Positions 1-9,465 are shown, counted from the stretch's first letter. The stretch: DNA of 64,000 bases from Gemmataceae bacterium (GCA_022842245.1 JALHPZ010000030.1:1-64000), one strand, 5' to 3'. The notes: generated from the sequence alone by a model not told the origin. Made by a program: numbers and translations.

Positions 1-2
1 CA

Positions 3-950
3 CCCGCCGGCATCGCCGCCAAGGTCAACGGCCAGGAGATTCCCGAAGTCGCCGTCTACCGCGCCCTGCGCCAGTTCCCGACGGAAGAGCGCGACATCGC
101 CCGGAAGGAAATCCTGAACCACCTCGTCGAAAACTACATCATCGACCAGTACCTGAACGCGTTGAAGATGACGGCCGAACCGGCCGAGGTCGACAAGCTC
201 ATCGACGAGCTGAAGGGCGAGTTGAAGAAGGGGAACGTCGACTACGCCAAGCAACTCGAGCAGATGATGCTCACCGAGGCGGAGTTCCGCGTCGAAGTGG
301 CCGCCCAGATGAAGTGGGACAAGTTCCTGAAGCAGCAGGGCACCGACGCCGAGTTGAAGAAGCTCTTCGACGCCAGCCCGGACGTGTTCGACGGATCGAT
401 GGTCCGCGCCCGGCACATCCTCATGACGCCCGGCAGCGACGCCGCGAAGGTGGAGGAAGCCAAGAAGACGCTCGCCGCCATCAAGCAGACCGTCGAAGCG
501 GAAGCGAAGAAGACCGCCGACGCGACCGCCGGCGACCTGAAGGCGAAGGAAGACGCCCGCGTGAAGCGGACCGATGAGCTTTTCAGCGCCTACGCCCAGA
601 AGTATTCGACGTGCCCGTCCAAGAAGAACGGCGGGGACCTGAACTACTTCCCGCGCGTCGGCGCGATGGTCGAGCCGTTCGCCAAGGCGGCGTTCGCGCT
701 CCAGCCGTACGGCATGAGCGACGTCGTCGAGACGGAGTTTGGCTTGCACCTGATCATGTGCACGGCGAAGAAGGCCGGCACGCCGCGGAAGTTCGAGGAA
801 GTGAAGGAAGACGTGCGCGGCGTGTACGCGGTGCGTCTGCGCGAGGCCGTCGTCAGCCAGATGAAGCCCCGCGCCAAGATCGAAGTGACGCCCGTGTCGG
901 CGACGGTACCCGCCAGCGCCACGACGCCGGCCGGCACGCCGATGAAGTAA
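3..950 (+). CDS. Peptidyl-prolyl cis-trans isomerase, PpiC/SurA type (5' end outside window)
   Basis: The frame is open from the window edge to a TAA, so the start lies upstream; 315 residues are visible. An N-terminal helical part (KVNGQEIPE, then a helix-rich stretch) resembles the SurA/PrsA chaperone domain. A parvulin domain follows, with the signature beginning RARHILM and ending FGLHLIM; between these lie a long charged helical insertion and the GGDLNYFPR loop. Such proteins isomerise Xaa-Pro bonds and help exported proteins fold in the periplasm; whether this one is lipid-anchored or has a signal peptide cannot be seen. A low-complexity Ala/Thr/Pro tail ends the protein. The family is clear; the specific orthologue (SurA, PpiD or PrsA) is not. 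A hairpin terminator follows at 970. Confidence 0.88.
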   Translation, partial: PAGIAAKVNGQEIPEVAVYRALRQFPTEERDIARKEILNHLVENYIIDQYLNALKMTAEPAEVDKLIDELKGELKKGNVDYAKQLEQMMLTEAEFRVEVAAQMKWDKFLKQQGTDAELKKLFDASPDVFDGSMVRARHILMTPGSDAAKVEEAKKTLAAIKQTVEAEAKKTADATAGDLKAKEDARVKRTDELFSAYAQKYSTCPSKKNGGDLNYFPRVGAMVEPFAKAAFALQPYGMSDVVETEFGLHLIMCTAKKAGTPRKFEEVKEDVRGVYAVRLREAVVSQMKPRAKIEVTPVSATVPASATTPAGTPMK

Positions 951-969
951 TCGCGATTGATCGCCGCGC

Positions 970-1003
970 GACCGCCGGGTATCCCCCGGCGGTCGTTCGT
1001 TTC
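970..1003 (+). terminator. Stem-loop terminator after the PPIase gene
   Basis: A perfect 10-bp GC-rich stem (970-979 with 985-994) with a 5-nt loop is followed by a T-rich tail (GTTCGTTTCC). It lies between the PPIase stop and the start of the DUF486 gene, which fits a Rho-independent terminator. Confidence 0.6.
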
Positions 1004-1013
1004 CGGAGCCGTC

Positions 1014-1400
1014 ATGCGCACCATCGTCTTCACCGTCCTGCTGCTGGTGGCATCCAACACCTTCATGACGATCGCCTGGTACGGGCACCTCAAGCACAAG
1101 GACAAGGCGCTCCTCGCCGTCATCCTCGTGAGCTGGTTGATCGCACTGCCGGAGTACGCGCTGCAGGTGCCGGCCAACCGCATGGGTTCGGCCATGATGA
1201 CCGGCACGCAGTTGAAGCTGATGCAGGAGGTGATTACGCTGTGCGTCTTCGTGGTCTTCGCGTGGCTGTATCTGGGCGAGAAGCCAACGTGGCGCACGGC
1301 CGCCGCGTTCGGGCTGGTGGTGCTGGCCGTGGCGTTGGTGAGGGGTGATGGGCCGAAGCCGACGGAGGAACCGGTACCGGCGGAGGCTCAGGTGGGGTAG
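1014..1400 (+). CDS. DUF486 family small membrane protein (DMT-like)
   Basis: A 128-residue protein with about four membrane segments: an N-terminal helix (IVFTVLLLVASNTFMTIAWY), one near LLAVILVSWLIALPEY, one near VITLCVFVVFAWLYL and a last one near FGLVVLAVALV. The order and the ALQVPANRMG stretch between helices match the DUF486 family, a distant branch of the drug/metabolite transporter superfamily; no substrate is known for the family. The ATG at 1014 is preferred over an in-frame alternative at 957 because it has GGAG upstream, begins the first hydrophobic helix, and the earlier start would place the terminator hairpin inside the gene. A short charged, proline-containing tail ends it. 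Confidence 0.75.
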   Translation: MRTIVFTVLLLVASNTFMTIAWYGHLKHKDKALLAVILVSWLIALPEYALQVPANRMGSAMMTGTQLKLMQEVITLCVFVVFAWLYLGEKPTWRTAAAFGLVVLAVALVRGDGPKPTEEPVPAEAQVG

Positions 1401-1427
1401 GATGAAAGCGTTCGCGGGGGGCCGCCG

Positions 1428-2558
1428 ATGCTGTACCTGTCGTTGGGATTATCCTTTTTAGCTCTTGTCGGGCTGTTCTATTTCAACCGCAAGAACGAAA
1501 TGGGCCTGATTCAGCCGGTCGTGATCTTGATCGTTTGCGCCGTTGTGCCGAGTTGCTTGACGACGGTTTTGCTCCCGGGATTCATCGTTTCGTTCTTCGT
1601 CGGTTTCGTTGGCTTGCTGATTTGGAAACGGGACTGGCTGCCGAGATTCTCATCCGTACCGCTCGTCCTTGCATCGATCTTTCTCGGCCATCTCGTTCCC
1701 TATCTGCTCGTGGTTCGTTCGGACATGCGGCGCTACGACGAGATCCGCGATGCGCTTGGGCCGCTGAATATCGACGAGCGCCTGCAACGGCCGGCCAAGC
1801 CGGCGATCGATGCCGAGCCGAACACGAATGGCTTGGACGAACTTGATGAAAGCGCCGATTATCACTGGAAAAAGAACGGTCGGGAGTTCCATTTCCGTCG
1901 GCTACACCGGAGCCAGGTCGATCAGTTCGTGAACAGTCCTGGTTTTGGCGTCGTGCGCATGCTTCACCCTGTCCGCGAGAAGGATTTCTACCTCCCTCAG
2001 CGCGAACCGATCCCGCAGCCGGTCCAACTCGCGACGTCTCAAGATCGAGTCGCGGTCGAACACCCGGTCCCGATGCCGAAGTCTGTCGAGAAACTAACCC
2101 ACCGGAAGACCGTGGCCGAATTCGCGTTCCCGTTCGGCTGGGGTTGGGAGCGCTTGCCGAACGAACACCTCGGCTTCCAACCACATCAACTGGGAGAACG
2201 GTCCCGGTTCGAGTCGGACATGCTCGGAACATGGTCGCTCGAGTTGGACGATGGTTGGCGCATTGCCACCCTCGAACTGATCGGCCTGCTGGCACATCCG
2301 AAGCCGACGGTCTACATGACGGCGAACCTGCCGCGCATGGACGAAGCGAAGACGGCCCCGCCGCGCGACCCGGACGAGTTCGAATCGGCCGGCCTGAAGG
2401 CCATCGCGAAGGGCCAGGAACTGTATTTCGGCAAATCGCGCACGGAACCGCTGTTACGGATGGTCGGCGGCATCCGCGCCGCCAAGTCCTGCGTGAACTG
2501 CCACGGCTGCCGCGAAGGCGAACTCCTCGGCGCGTTCAGCTACACGCTGGTGAAGTAA
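1428..2558 (+). CDS. Membrane protein with C-terminal c-type heme motif (DUF3365-like)
   Basis: A 376-residue protein. The first ~100 residues hold three or four hydrophobic segments, including LYLSLGLSFLALVGLFYF at the N-terminus. The rest is soluble and ends with a single CxxCH motif (C355, C358, H359) followed by EGELLGAFSY. A CxxCH just before a Gly/Ala-Phe-Ser-Tyr ending is typical of Tll0287-like/DUF3365 heme domains, so covalent heme c binding in the periplasm is likely. Third-codon positions look less GC-biased than in the neighbouring PPIase or DUF1549 genes. The heme motif is directly visible; the domain name is an inference and no electron-transfer partner is evident nearby. Confidence 0.65.
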   Translation: MLYLSLGLSFLALVGLFYFNRKNEMGLIQPVVILIVCAVVPSCLTTVLLPGFIVSFFVGFVGLLIWKRDWLPRFSSVPLVLASIFLGHLVPYLLVVRSDMRRYDEIRDALGPLNIDERLQRPAKPAIDAEPNTNGLDELDESADYHWKKNGREFHFRRLHRSQVDQFVNSPGFGVVRMLHPVREKDFYLPQREPIPQPVQLATSQDRVAVEHPVPMPKSVEKLTHRKTVAEFAFPFGWGWERLPNEHLGFQPHQLGERSRFESDMLGTWSLELDDGWRIATLELIGLLAHPKPTVYMTANLPRMDEAKTAPPRDPDEFESAGLKAIAKGQELYFGKSRTEPLLRMVGGIRAAKSCVNCHGCREGELLGAFSYTLVK

Positions 2559-2596
2559 TGCGGGTAGAATGTCGGGACCGATTTTCGGAGCCGTTC

Positions 2597-3385
2597 ATGC
2601 CGTCGCCGTTCCCCGGAATGGACCCGTACCTCGAAGACCCGGCCCACTGGCCTAACGTGCATCACGGGTTGATTTCCGAAATCCAAGCTCAGCTCAATCG
2701 ACTCATTCGCCCCCGTTACGTGGCATGTGTCGAGGAAAGGACTTACTTTCCCGATCCGGACGACCCGGGGCTCGCGTTATATGTACCGGACGTACGCGTC
2801 TCGGATTCGGAGCCAAGGGGAACAACTCGAAACGGCGGGCTGATGATCGCCGAATGTGTCGAAGTGACGACTCTTTTTGATGAAGACGTCCGCGAAGCTC
2901 GAGTGGAGATCATCGATACTCTCGACAAAAGTGTCGTGACCGTGATTGAAGTCCTCAGCCCGAGCAACAAAATACCCGGTTCGGCCGGTCGCAAGAGCTT
3001 TCTCGAAAAACGGCAGGACATCATGCGGTCGCCGATCCACTGGGTTGAGATCGACTTGTTGCGCGGCCGTTCGACGTTCGACCCCATCGTGTCACTCCAG
3101 TTCGTTCCACACGATTATCGCGTGCATGTCTCACCCGTGGAAATGCGACCGCGAGGCCGAATCTGGCAAATTCGATTGGAACAGCGCCTGCCCGTAATCG
3201 GTATCCCACTGCGCGCCCCAGACGCCGATGCGCCTCTCGATTTGCAAAACGTGTTGGAGTCCGCCAACGACCGTGCCGCCTACGACGCCAACATCGACTA
3301 CACCCGCGATCCGAAACCGCCCCTGACCAAGGCGCAGGCCGCCTGGGCCAAGAAGCTCCTGCCGAAACGGCGCCGAAAGAGTTGA
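2597..3385 (+). CDS. DUF4058 family protein
   Basis: A 262-residue soluble protein beginning MPSPFPGMDPYLEDP, the characteristic opening of DUF4058 proteins, which are common in planctomycetes and cyanobacteria and often multicopy. Later family features include VIEVLSPSNK followed by a Lys/Arg-rich helix (FLEKRQDIM) and WVEIDLLRG; the E...ExLSxxNK pattern resembles a nuclease-like core, but activity has not been established for the family. No signal peptide or membrane segment. It starts 38 bp after the heme-protein gene and shares that gene's somewhat lower GC codon choice, so the two may be co-transcribed or co-acquired. Confidence 0.8.
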   Translation: MPSPFPGMDPYLEDPAHWPNVHHGLISEIQAQLNRLIRPRYVACVEERTYFPDPDDPGLALYVPDVRVSDSEPRGTTRNGGLMIAECVEVTTLFDEDVREARVEIIDTLDKSVVTVIEVLSPSNKIPGSAGRKSFLEKRQDIMRSPIHWVEIDLLRGRSTFDPIVSLQFVPHDYRVHVSPVEMRPRGRIWQIRLEQRLPVIGIPLRAPDADAPLDLQNVLESANDRAAYDANIDYTRDPKPPLTKAQAAWAKKLLPKRRRKS

Positions 3386-3458
3386 CGCGGCCGCTCCAAT
3401 CGGCCACCATGGTAGCATCCCGCCTGCCGCGATCCGTGCGGTCTCCGATGGTCCTCCA

Positions 3459-5855
3459 ATGAAACCGATCCTCGTCCTCCTCGCGTTCGGCTGTTCCGTC
3501 GCGGTCGCCGCGCCGCCGAAGCTCGTCGTTTACCCGCCGGCGATCGCGTTCGACAATCCGCGCCAGATCCAGCGCGTCGTCGTGCTCGGCGACAGGTCGG
3601 ACCTGTCCCGCGAGGCGAAGTTCGCCATCGAACCGGCCGGCGTCGCCGCAATCGAGAACGGCGTCGTCCGCCCGCTCAAGGACGGCACGGCCACGCTCAC
3701 CGTGACCGCCGGCGGTAGCGAAGCGAAGATCGCGATCACGGCGAAGCTGCCGGCCGATCTGCCGGTCAACTTCGCCACCGAGATCGAGCCGATCCTCACC
3801 AAGGCCGGTTGCAACGGCGGGGCCTGCCACGGTGCCCAGCACGGCCGCGGCGGCTTCCGGCTGTCACTGTTCGGCTTCGACCCGGCGTTCGACCACGACC
3901 AGATCGTCCGCAGCAACGAGGGCCGCCGCGTCGTGCTCTCCGACCCGGATCGCAGCATCCTCCTCGCCAAGCCGGCGCTGGTGATGGAGCACGGTGGCGG
4001 CGGTAAACTCCGGCTGAACTCGCGCGAGTATGAAACCCTTCGTCGATGGATGGAAGACGGTGCGCCGGAACCGCCCGCGAAGGAAGCGACCGTCACCAAA
4101 CTTGATGTCTTCCCCGCGAAGCGCGTGATGGCGGCGAACGATCTCCAGCAACTGGCCGTGACGGCAATCTGGAGCGACGGCCGGCGCGAGGACGTGACGC
4201 CGCTCGCCCAGTTCGACGCGCTCAACGACGCCGTCGCGTCCGTGACGGCGAACGGCCTCGTGACGGCCAAGGCGGCCGGCGAGACGCACGTGATGATCCG
4301 CTTCATGGGCCAGGCGACCGTGGCACAGACGACGATCCCGTTCGCGAAGATGGAATCCTATCCGAAGCTGCCGGCGAACAACTTCATCGACGAGAAGCTG
4401 ATCGCGAAGTGGCGCGACCTCGGTCTGACGCCTTCGCCGCTGACGAACGACGCCGAGTTCCTGCGCCGGCTGTACCTGGACGCCATCGGCACGCTGCCGA
4501 AGCCGGACGAAGTGCGCCAGTTCCTCGCGAGCACGGATCCGACGAAGCGCGAGAAGGCGATCGACGCCGTGCTCGAACGACCCGAGTTCCTCGACTGGTG
4601 GGCACTCAAGTGGGGCGACCTGCTGCGGATCAACCGGCAGGCGCTCGACGAGAAGGGGATGTGGAGCTTCCACAACTGGGTCCGCGCCGCGGTGCGGGAC
4701 AACAAGCCGGCCGACGAGTTCGCCCGTGACATCCTCACGGCCGAAGGCAGCACCTACACCGACGGCCCGTCGAACTTCTACCGCGTCGCCCGCAGCCCGG
4801 ATGAATGGTCCGAAGCCGTCACGCAGGTCTTCCTCGGCGTGCGCGTCCAGTGCGCGAAGTGCCACCACCACCCGTTCGAGAAGTGGAGCCAGGACGACTA
4901 CTACGGCATGACGGCATTCTTTGCGCGCCTCGGCACGAAGAACAGCCAGGAGTTCGGCATCTTCACGCGCGAGACGGTCATCTTCCTTCGCCCGACCGGC
5001 GAGGCGACGCACCCGCGCAAGCGGAAGGTCGTGAAGCCGCACCCGTTCGACGGCCCGGAGATGGACGACGAATTCGACCGCCGCCGCAAGCTCGCCGAAT
5101 GGATGACGACGCCGGAGAACCCTTTCTTTGCGAAGAACATCGTCAATCGCTTCTGGGGCTATCTCATGGGCCGCGGCCTCGTGGAGCCGCTCGACGACAT
5201 GCGGGCGACGAACCCGGCGAGCAACCCGGAACTGCTGGATGCGCTCGCGAAGGACTTCGTCGCGAACAAGTTCGACGTGAAGCGATTGCTGAAGACGATC
5301 TTCCGCAGTCGGGCGTATCAGCTCTCGTCGCAGACGGCGGCGGGAAATGCGGTCGACGCGGCGAACATCCACTTCACGCGCTACACCACCAAACGCCTGA
5401 CGGCGGAGCAGACGGCCGACGCCATCGACTTCGCCACCGGCACACAGGAGAAGTACCCCGGCCTGCCGCTCGGCACGCGCGCGGCCCAACTGCCCGACCC
5501 CGAAGTGCGGTCCTTCCTGCTGGACACCTTCGGCCGCCCGGCCCGGCAGGTCGTCTGCGAGTGCGAACGCACGACCAAGCCGAACATCGCCCAGGCGATG
5601 CACCTCATGAACGGCGACTTCCTCAACAAGAAGATCGCCGACGCGAACGGCCGGATCGAAGGCTTGCTGAAGGCGAAGACGAAACCGGACGCGGCAATCG
5701 AGGAGCTTTACCTGGCGACGCTCTCGCGGACGCCGACCAAGGAAGAACTTGCGAAGGCGCAGTCGTGGGTGTCATCCGGCACCACGCCGAAGGATGGCCT
5801 GCAAGACCTGCTATGGGTGCTGTTGAACAGCCGCGAGTTCCTGTTCAACCATTGA
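3459..5855 (+). CDS. DUF1549/DUF1553 secreted cytochrome-like protein with Ig-like (BIG2) domains
   Basis: A 798-residue secreted protein with a clear signal peptide (KPILVLLAFGCSVAVAA). Domain order: a BIG2-like beta domain (about 20-95), a heme-type motif with non-canonical CX4CH spacing (C118, C123, H124 in AGCNGGACHG), a second BIG2-like domain (about 210-290), DUF1549 (from FIDEKLIAKW, about 307) containing a second motif CAKCHHHP, and DUF1553 (from RRRKLAEWM to the end). This architecture is almost confined to planctomycetes and relatives, where it is commonly paired with DUF1501 genes. The role is unknown; redox or polysaccharide-related functions have been proposed for such proteins. 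No DUF1501 gene follows here; the next gene is the convergent hemB. Confidence 0.9.
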   Translation: MKPILVLLAFGCSVAVAAPPKLVVYPPAIAFDNPRQIQRVVVLGDRSDLSREAKFAIEPAGVAAIENGVVRPLKDGTATLTVTAGGSEAKIAITAKLPADLPVNFATEIEPILTKAGCNGGACHGAQHGRGGFRLSLFGFDPAFDHDQIVRSNEGRRVVLSDPDRSILLAKPALVMEHGGGGKLRLNSREYETLRRWMEDGAPEPPAKEATVTKLDVFPAKRVMAANDLQQLAVTAIWSDGRREDVTPLAQFDALNDAVASVTANGLVTAKAAGETHVMIRFMGQATVAQTTIPFAKMESYPKLPANNFIDEKLIAKWRDLGLTPSPLTNDAEFLRRLYLDAIGTLPKPDEVRQFLASTDPTKREKAIDAVLERPEFLDWWALKWGDLLRINRQALDEKGMWSFHNWVRAAVRDNKPADEFARDILTAEGSTYTDGPSNFYRVARSPDEWSEAVTQVFLGVRVQCAKCHHHPFEKWSQDDYYGMTAFFARLGTKNSQEFGIFTRETVIFLRPTGEATHPRKRKVVKPHPFDGPEMDDEFDRRRKLAEWMTTPENPFFAKNIVNRFWGYLMGRGLVEPLDDMRATNPASNPELLDALAKDFVANKFDVKRLLKTIFRSRAYQLSSQTAAGNAVDAANIHFTRYTTKRLTAEQTADAIDFATGTQEKYPGLPLGTRAAQLPDPEVRSFLLDTFGRPARQVVCECERTTKPNIAQAMHLMNGDFLNKKIADANGRIEGLLKAKTKPDAAIEELYLATLSRTPTKEELAKAQSWVSSGTTPKDGLQDLLWVLLNSREFLFNH

Positions 5856-5861
5856 TAGGCG

Positions 5862-6869
5862 TCATCCCTGTTTGAGCCACTTCGCGGCGTCCTTCGCGTG
5901 GTACGTGAGGATCATGTCCGCGCCGGCGCGCTTGATGCTCGTGAGGATCTCCAGCGTCACGCGGCGTTCGTCGATCCAGCCGTTGCGGGCGGCCGCCTTC
6001 ACCATCGCGAACTCGCCGCTGACGTTGTACGCCGCCGTCGGCAGGGCGAACGTCTCCTTCGTGCGCCGGATGATGTCGAGATACGACAGCGCCGGCTTCA
6101 CCATCACCATGTCCGCGCCTTCCTGCACGTCGAGCGCGACCTCGCGCATCGCCTCGTCGGAATTGGCCGGGTCCATCTGGTAGGTCGAACGATCGCCGAA
6201 GGAGGGCGGGCTTTCGGCCGCGTCGCGGAAGGGGCCGTAGAAGCCGCTGGCGTACTTCGCGGCGTAGCTCAGGATCGGCACGTTCGGGAAGCCGGCGGCG
6301 TCGAGGCCGATGCGGATCGCCTGCACCATGCCGTCCATCATGCCGCTGGGCGCGACGAGGTCGGCGCCGGCCTTGGCGTGGCTCACGCACTGCGCCGCCA
6401 GGATCGGCAGGGTCGCGTCGTTGTCCACGTCGAAGGAGCCGTGCGACTCGCAGAGCGGGCCGCAGTGGCCGTGGTCGGTGTACTCGCAGAGGCATTCGTC
6501 GGTGACGAGGTACACGTCCTGCTTGTAGGCAGACTTCAACGCGCGCAGGGCCTGCTGGACGATGCCGTCGTCTGCGAGCGAGACCTCGCCCTTCGGGTCC
6601 TTCTTCGGAGGGATGCCGAACAGCATGAACGACCGGATGCCGAGGTCCTTCGCGGCACCGACCTCCTCGACGAGCGTATCGACGCTGAACTGGTAGTTCC
6701 CCGGCATCGACGCGATTTCGTTTCGCACGCCGCGCCCGGAGCGGACGAAGAGCGGCAGGATGAAATCGCCGGCGTTCAGCTCCGTCTCGCGGACCATGGC
6801 GCGGAGAATCGGCGACGACCGCAGTCGGCGGGGGCGGACGGTCGGATAGCCGGCGGTCGGGAACGGCAT
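5862..6869 (-). CDS. hemB: Delta-aminolevulinic acid dehydratase (porphobilinogen synthase)
   Basis: A 335-residue cytosolic enzyme that condenses two 5-aminolevulinate molecules to porphobilinogen in tetrapyrrole synthesis. Visible features: the zinc-type cysteine cluster (C126, C128, C136 in [14 protein letters not shown]), the first active-site lysine K205 in [13 protein letters not shown], the Schiff-base lysine K258 in [10 protein letters not shown], and the PSGMMDGMV stretch. Length is normal. The gene lies 40 bp downstream of a TPR gene on the same strand and ends 6 bp from the end of the convergent DUF1549 gene. The zinc-site cysteines indicate the zinc-dependent rather than the magnesium-only form. 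Confidence 0.97.
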   Translation of the reverse strand: MPFPTAGYPTVRPRRLRSSPILRAMVRETELNAGDFILPLFVRSGRGVRNEIASMPGNYQFSVDTLVEEVGAAKDLGIRSFMLFGIPPKKDPKGEVSLADDGIVQQALRALKSAYKQDVYLVTDECLCEYTDHGHCGPLCESHGSFDVDNDATLPILAAQCVSHAKAGADLVAPSGMMDGMVQAIRIGLDAAGFPNVPILSYAAKYASGFYGPFRDAAESPPSFGDRSTYQMDPANSDEAMREVALDVQEGADMVMVKPALSYLDIIRRTKETFALPTAAYNVSGEFAMVKAAARNGWIDERRVTLEILTSIKRAGADMILTYHAKDAAKWLKQG

Positions 6870-6909
6870 TGATTGGCTCCAATCGGGGGCAAGTCGCTTC
6901 GTGGGTCGG

Positions 6910-7224
6910 TCACTCGATCGCGGCCAGCAGGCCTTCCATCTCGCCGAGGGCGTGTCCGTCGCCGGCGGCGCGGGCGGCGGCGATGCCGGCGCGCAGCATG
7001 GCGCAGGCGTCCTCGACGCGGCCGAGGCGGTTGAGCGCCTGACCGGCCATGTGGTACGCGGGGACGTACGGCGAGAGGGCGATCAATTCCTGGAAGACGC
7101 GCACGGCTCCGGTGTCGTCGCCGGCGCTGGCGTACTCCATCCCCAGCGAGTAGCGCAGGAACGGATCGGCCGGGTCCTCGGCCAGCATCGCCTCGATCTT
7201 TTCCATGCGCGCGGTCCGGGCCAT
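6910..7224 (-). CDS. Small TPR protein
   Basis: A 104-residue all-helical protein with roughly two and a half tetratricopeptide units: [20 protein letters not shown], then a unit with [20 protein letters not shown], and a shorter third helix pair. TPRs are protein-binding scaffolds; no partner is evident. There is no signal peptide. It lies directly upstream of hemB (40-bp gap, same strand) and is probably co-transcribed with it. An internal ATG at 7206 is an alternative start. It may be the same type of small TPR protein often annotated only as hypothetical in planctomycetes. Confidence 0.75.
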   Translation of the reverse strand: MARTARMEKIEAMLAEDPADPFLRYSLGMEYASAGDDTGAVRVFQELIALSPYVPAYHMAGQALNRLGRVEDACAMLRAGIAAARAAGDGHALGEMEGLLAAIE

Positions 7225-7485
7225 CGGCTTCGTCTCGATTCGGAAGGATTTCCTTCAAGTCTACGGCGCGGCGGGAGCCGAACAACCAATGCCGCCGTCC
7301 GCACAACCGGAACGGTTTGGCCAACCGGACCGGCCCGCACACGGCGTCCACCCCGTCCACCCCGTACGACCCTGCGTCCCCGTGCCCGAATCGGCCGCAC
7401 CGGCAATCCTTCCATGCGGCCGCACCGACGGCGATTCCGATTTCATGCGTGTCGCGCCAGGACGGTTCGCCTCCGTGGGGTCACC

Positions 7486-8961
7486 ATGTCGCAGCCCGCT
7501 CGCTCGTTCGTTCGCCAAGATGGCGAACGGTCCCCCGCCCGCCCGATTCTCGCCCGCCTCGCCCGCCACGTGCTCCTCGGCGCCGGCTTCGCGCTGGGCG
7601 CCTTCGCCAGCTACATGGCCACCGCGCAGGTGCCCGCCACCCCCGCATCCCGCGAGGTCGTCCGCGGCCTCGACCGCTCGCTTCTCGCCGGCAACCGCCG
7701 CGATGCCACGGTGAACATCGTCGAGAAGATGAAGTCCGCCGTCGTCAACATCCACAGCGAACGCACCATTGCCTCCTCCGCCGACGATCCGTTCCGCGGC
7801 ACGCAGCTCCAGCCCCAGCGCGTGAAAGGGATGGGCACCGGCATCGTGCTGGACCCCCGCGGCTACGTCGTCACCAACTTCCACGTCATCGACGACATCC
7901 AGACCATCCGCGTCACGCTCGCCGACGGTCGCACCGTGGCCGCCCGCGTCCTCGCCACCGACAAGAAGGCCGACCTCGCCCTCGTGAAGATCGAGCCGAC
8001 CGGCGCGCTTCCCGTCGTCAACCTCGGCACCGCGACCGACCTGCTGGACGCCGAGACAGTCATCGCCATCGGCAACGCCTTCGGCTACGAGCACTCCGCG
8101 AGCGTCGGCCATGTCGCCTACAAGAGCCGCGACGTGTCGCTGAACAAGGAAATCTCCTATCAGGGCCTGATCCAGACGACGGCGCCGATCAACCCCGGCA
8201 ACAGCGGCGGACCGCTCTTCAACAAGAAGGGCGAGCTCGTCGGCGTGAACGTCGCCATCCGCGCGGGCGCGCAGAACATCGCCTTCGCCATCCCCGTCGA
8301 CACGATGATCGAGCGAGCCGCCGAGATGCTTTCGGTGCGCCGCCGCGTCGGGACGTGGCACGGCCTGGTGGTCAAGAACCGCGTCGAGCGCCCCGACGAG
8401 GAGAGCGGCGTGAAGCGCTGGGTGACCGTGGACGGCGCGGAGGCGAACTCGCCGGCGCTCGCGGCCGGGCTGAAGTCGGGCGACGTGATCGAACAGGTCG
8501 GCGACGTGCCGGTGGCGACATCGATCGACGTGGAGCGTGGCTTCCTGGACAAGTCGGCCGGATCGGCGGTGCCGCTGCGGGTGCGTCGGGGTGGCGAAAT
8601 CGTGACCGCGTCGCTGACGCTGGGCGCCGGCGAAACCCGCGCCGCCGAGACGCCCGCGGCCACGGTGCTCCGCCGCACGGGCCTGAAGCTGACGCCGGTG
8701 GGCAAGGATTCGGTATCGCGGGTGGACCCGCAACTCCGCGGCGGCCTGCTCGTGTCGGACGTCGCCTTCGCCGGCCCCGCCGCGAAGGCCGGGCTTCAGA
8801 AGGGCGATCTCATCATCGGCTTCCACCTCTGGGAAGCCCTGAACCTCGACAACGTCCTGTTTGTGTTGAATCACAAGGACCTGGCGACATTCAACCCGGT
8901 GAAGACCTATTTCCTCCGCGACGGCAAGGTCCGCGAGGCGATGCTGGCGATCGGCGACTGA
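7486..8961 (+). CDS. HtrA/DegP-like trypsin-type serine protease with two PDZ domains
   Basis: A 491-residue envelope protease of family S1C. An N-terminal signal or anchor helix (ARHVLLGAGFALGAFASYMA) precedes the protease domain, which has all three catalytic residues: H133 (TNFHVIDD), D163 (KKADLALVK) and S240 (NPGNSGGPLF). Two PDZ domains follow; the first is marked by SGDVIEQVGDVPV and the second by KAGLQKGDLIIGFH. Such proteases degrade or refold damaged exported proteins. The ATG at 7486 begins immediately before the anchor; the frame is open much further upstream but that part is not protein-like. A strong hairpin separates it from the convergent trxA. A second S1C protease lies at 19.8 kb. 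Confidence 0.92.
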   Translation: MSQPARSFVRQDGERSPARPILARLARHVLLGAGFALGAFASYMATAQVPATPASREVVRGLDRSLLAGNRRDATVNIVEKMKSAVVNIHSERTIASSADDPFRGTQLQPQRVKGMGTGIVLDPRGYVVTNFHVIDDIQTIRVTLADGRTVAARVLATDKKADLALVKIEPTGALPVVNLGTATDLLDAETVIAIGNAFGYEHSASVGHVAYKSRDVSLNKEISYQGLIQTTAPINPGNSGGPLFNKKGELVGVNVAIRAGAQNIAFAIPVDTMIERAAEMLSVRRRVGTWHGLVVKNRVERPDEESGVKRWVTVDGAEANSPALAAGLKSGDVIEQVGDVPVATSIDVERGFLDKSAGSAVPLRVRRGGEIVTASLTLGAGETRAAETPAATVLRRTGLKLTPVGKDSVSRVDPQLRGGLLVSDVAFAGPAAKAGLQKGDLIIGFHLWEALNLDNVLFVLNHKDLATFNPVKTYFLRDGKVREAMLAIGD

Positions 8962-8981
8962 AAGCTGGCTCCGACATAACA

Positions 8982-9018
8982 CGACGGCCCGCGAATCGCA
9001 GGGATTCGCGGGCCGTCG
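8982..9018. terminator. Bidirectional hairpin between htrA-like gene and trxA
   Basis: A perfect 16-bp GC-rich inverted repeat (8982-8997 with 9003-9018) with a 5-nt loop lies between two convergent genes. There is no clear T-tract on either side, so efficiency is uncertain. Confidence 0.65.
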
Positions 9019-9034
9019 GCGTTCGGGAACGGGC

Positions 9035-9364
9035 TTACTTGTTCTGGTCGATGACCTTCGCCAGCGACGTCGGGTCGATCGTGCCGACGTGCAGGAAGAT
9101 CGGCTGGTCGCTGCCCTTGAAGAGCATGATGCGCGGGATCGTCGCCACGTCGTACTTGGTGGCGAGTTCCATGTTCTCGTCGACGTTCACCTTGCCGACC
9201 TTCACCTTGCCGGCGTACTGGTCGGCGATCTTGTCGATCACCGGGCTGAGCTGGCGGCACGGGCCGCACCACGGCGCCCAGAAGTCCGCGACGACGAGCG
9301 TCCCGCTCTTGACTTCCTGCTGGAAATTGGCTTCGGTGAATTCGATCACGTTCGGACTGGCCAT
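9035..9364 (-). CDS. trxA: Thioredoxin
   Basis: A 109-residue thioredoxin-fold protein with the redox motif WCGPC (C33 and C36), the cis-proline loop (VATIPRIMLF) and the usual length. It reduces cytosolic disulfides and is recycled by thioredoxin reductase. A GTG at 9370 and an ATG at 9364 are both in frame; the ATG is chosen because GGAGG lies 9 nt before it and only 3 nt before the GTG. The last third (FLHVGTIDPTSLAKVI) deviates slightly from the classical Gly-rich ending. It is 101 bp downstream of tsaE on the same strand. Confidence 0.95.
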   Translation of the reverse strand: MASPNVIEFTEANFQQEVKSGTLVVADFWAPWCGPCRQLSPVIDKIADQYAGKVKVGKVNVDENMELATKYDVATIPRIMLFKGSDQPIFLHVGTIDPTSLAKVIDQNK

Positions 9365-9465
9365 CGTCACGATCCTCCGGTAGTTCGCGCGGTTGCGAAC
9401 GCCCTTTCATTGTACGGGGTTCGCGGCCGGGACGTGAAGGTGTACCGGAATTCGCCGCCGCGCTT

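Noticed and set aside
9365-9370. GTG start of thioredoxin at 9370
   Set aside because: The GGAGG site is only 3 nt from it but 9 nt from the ATG at 9364.
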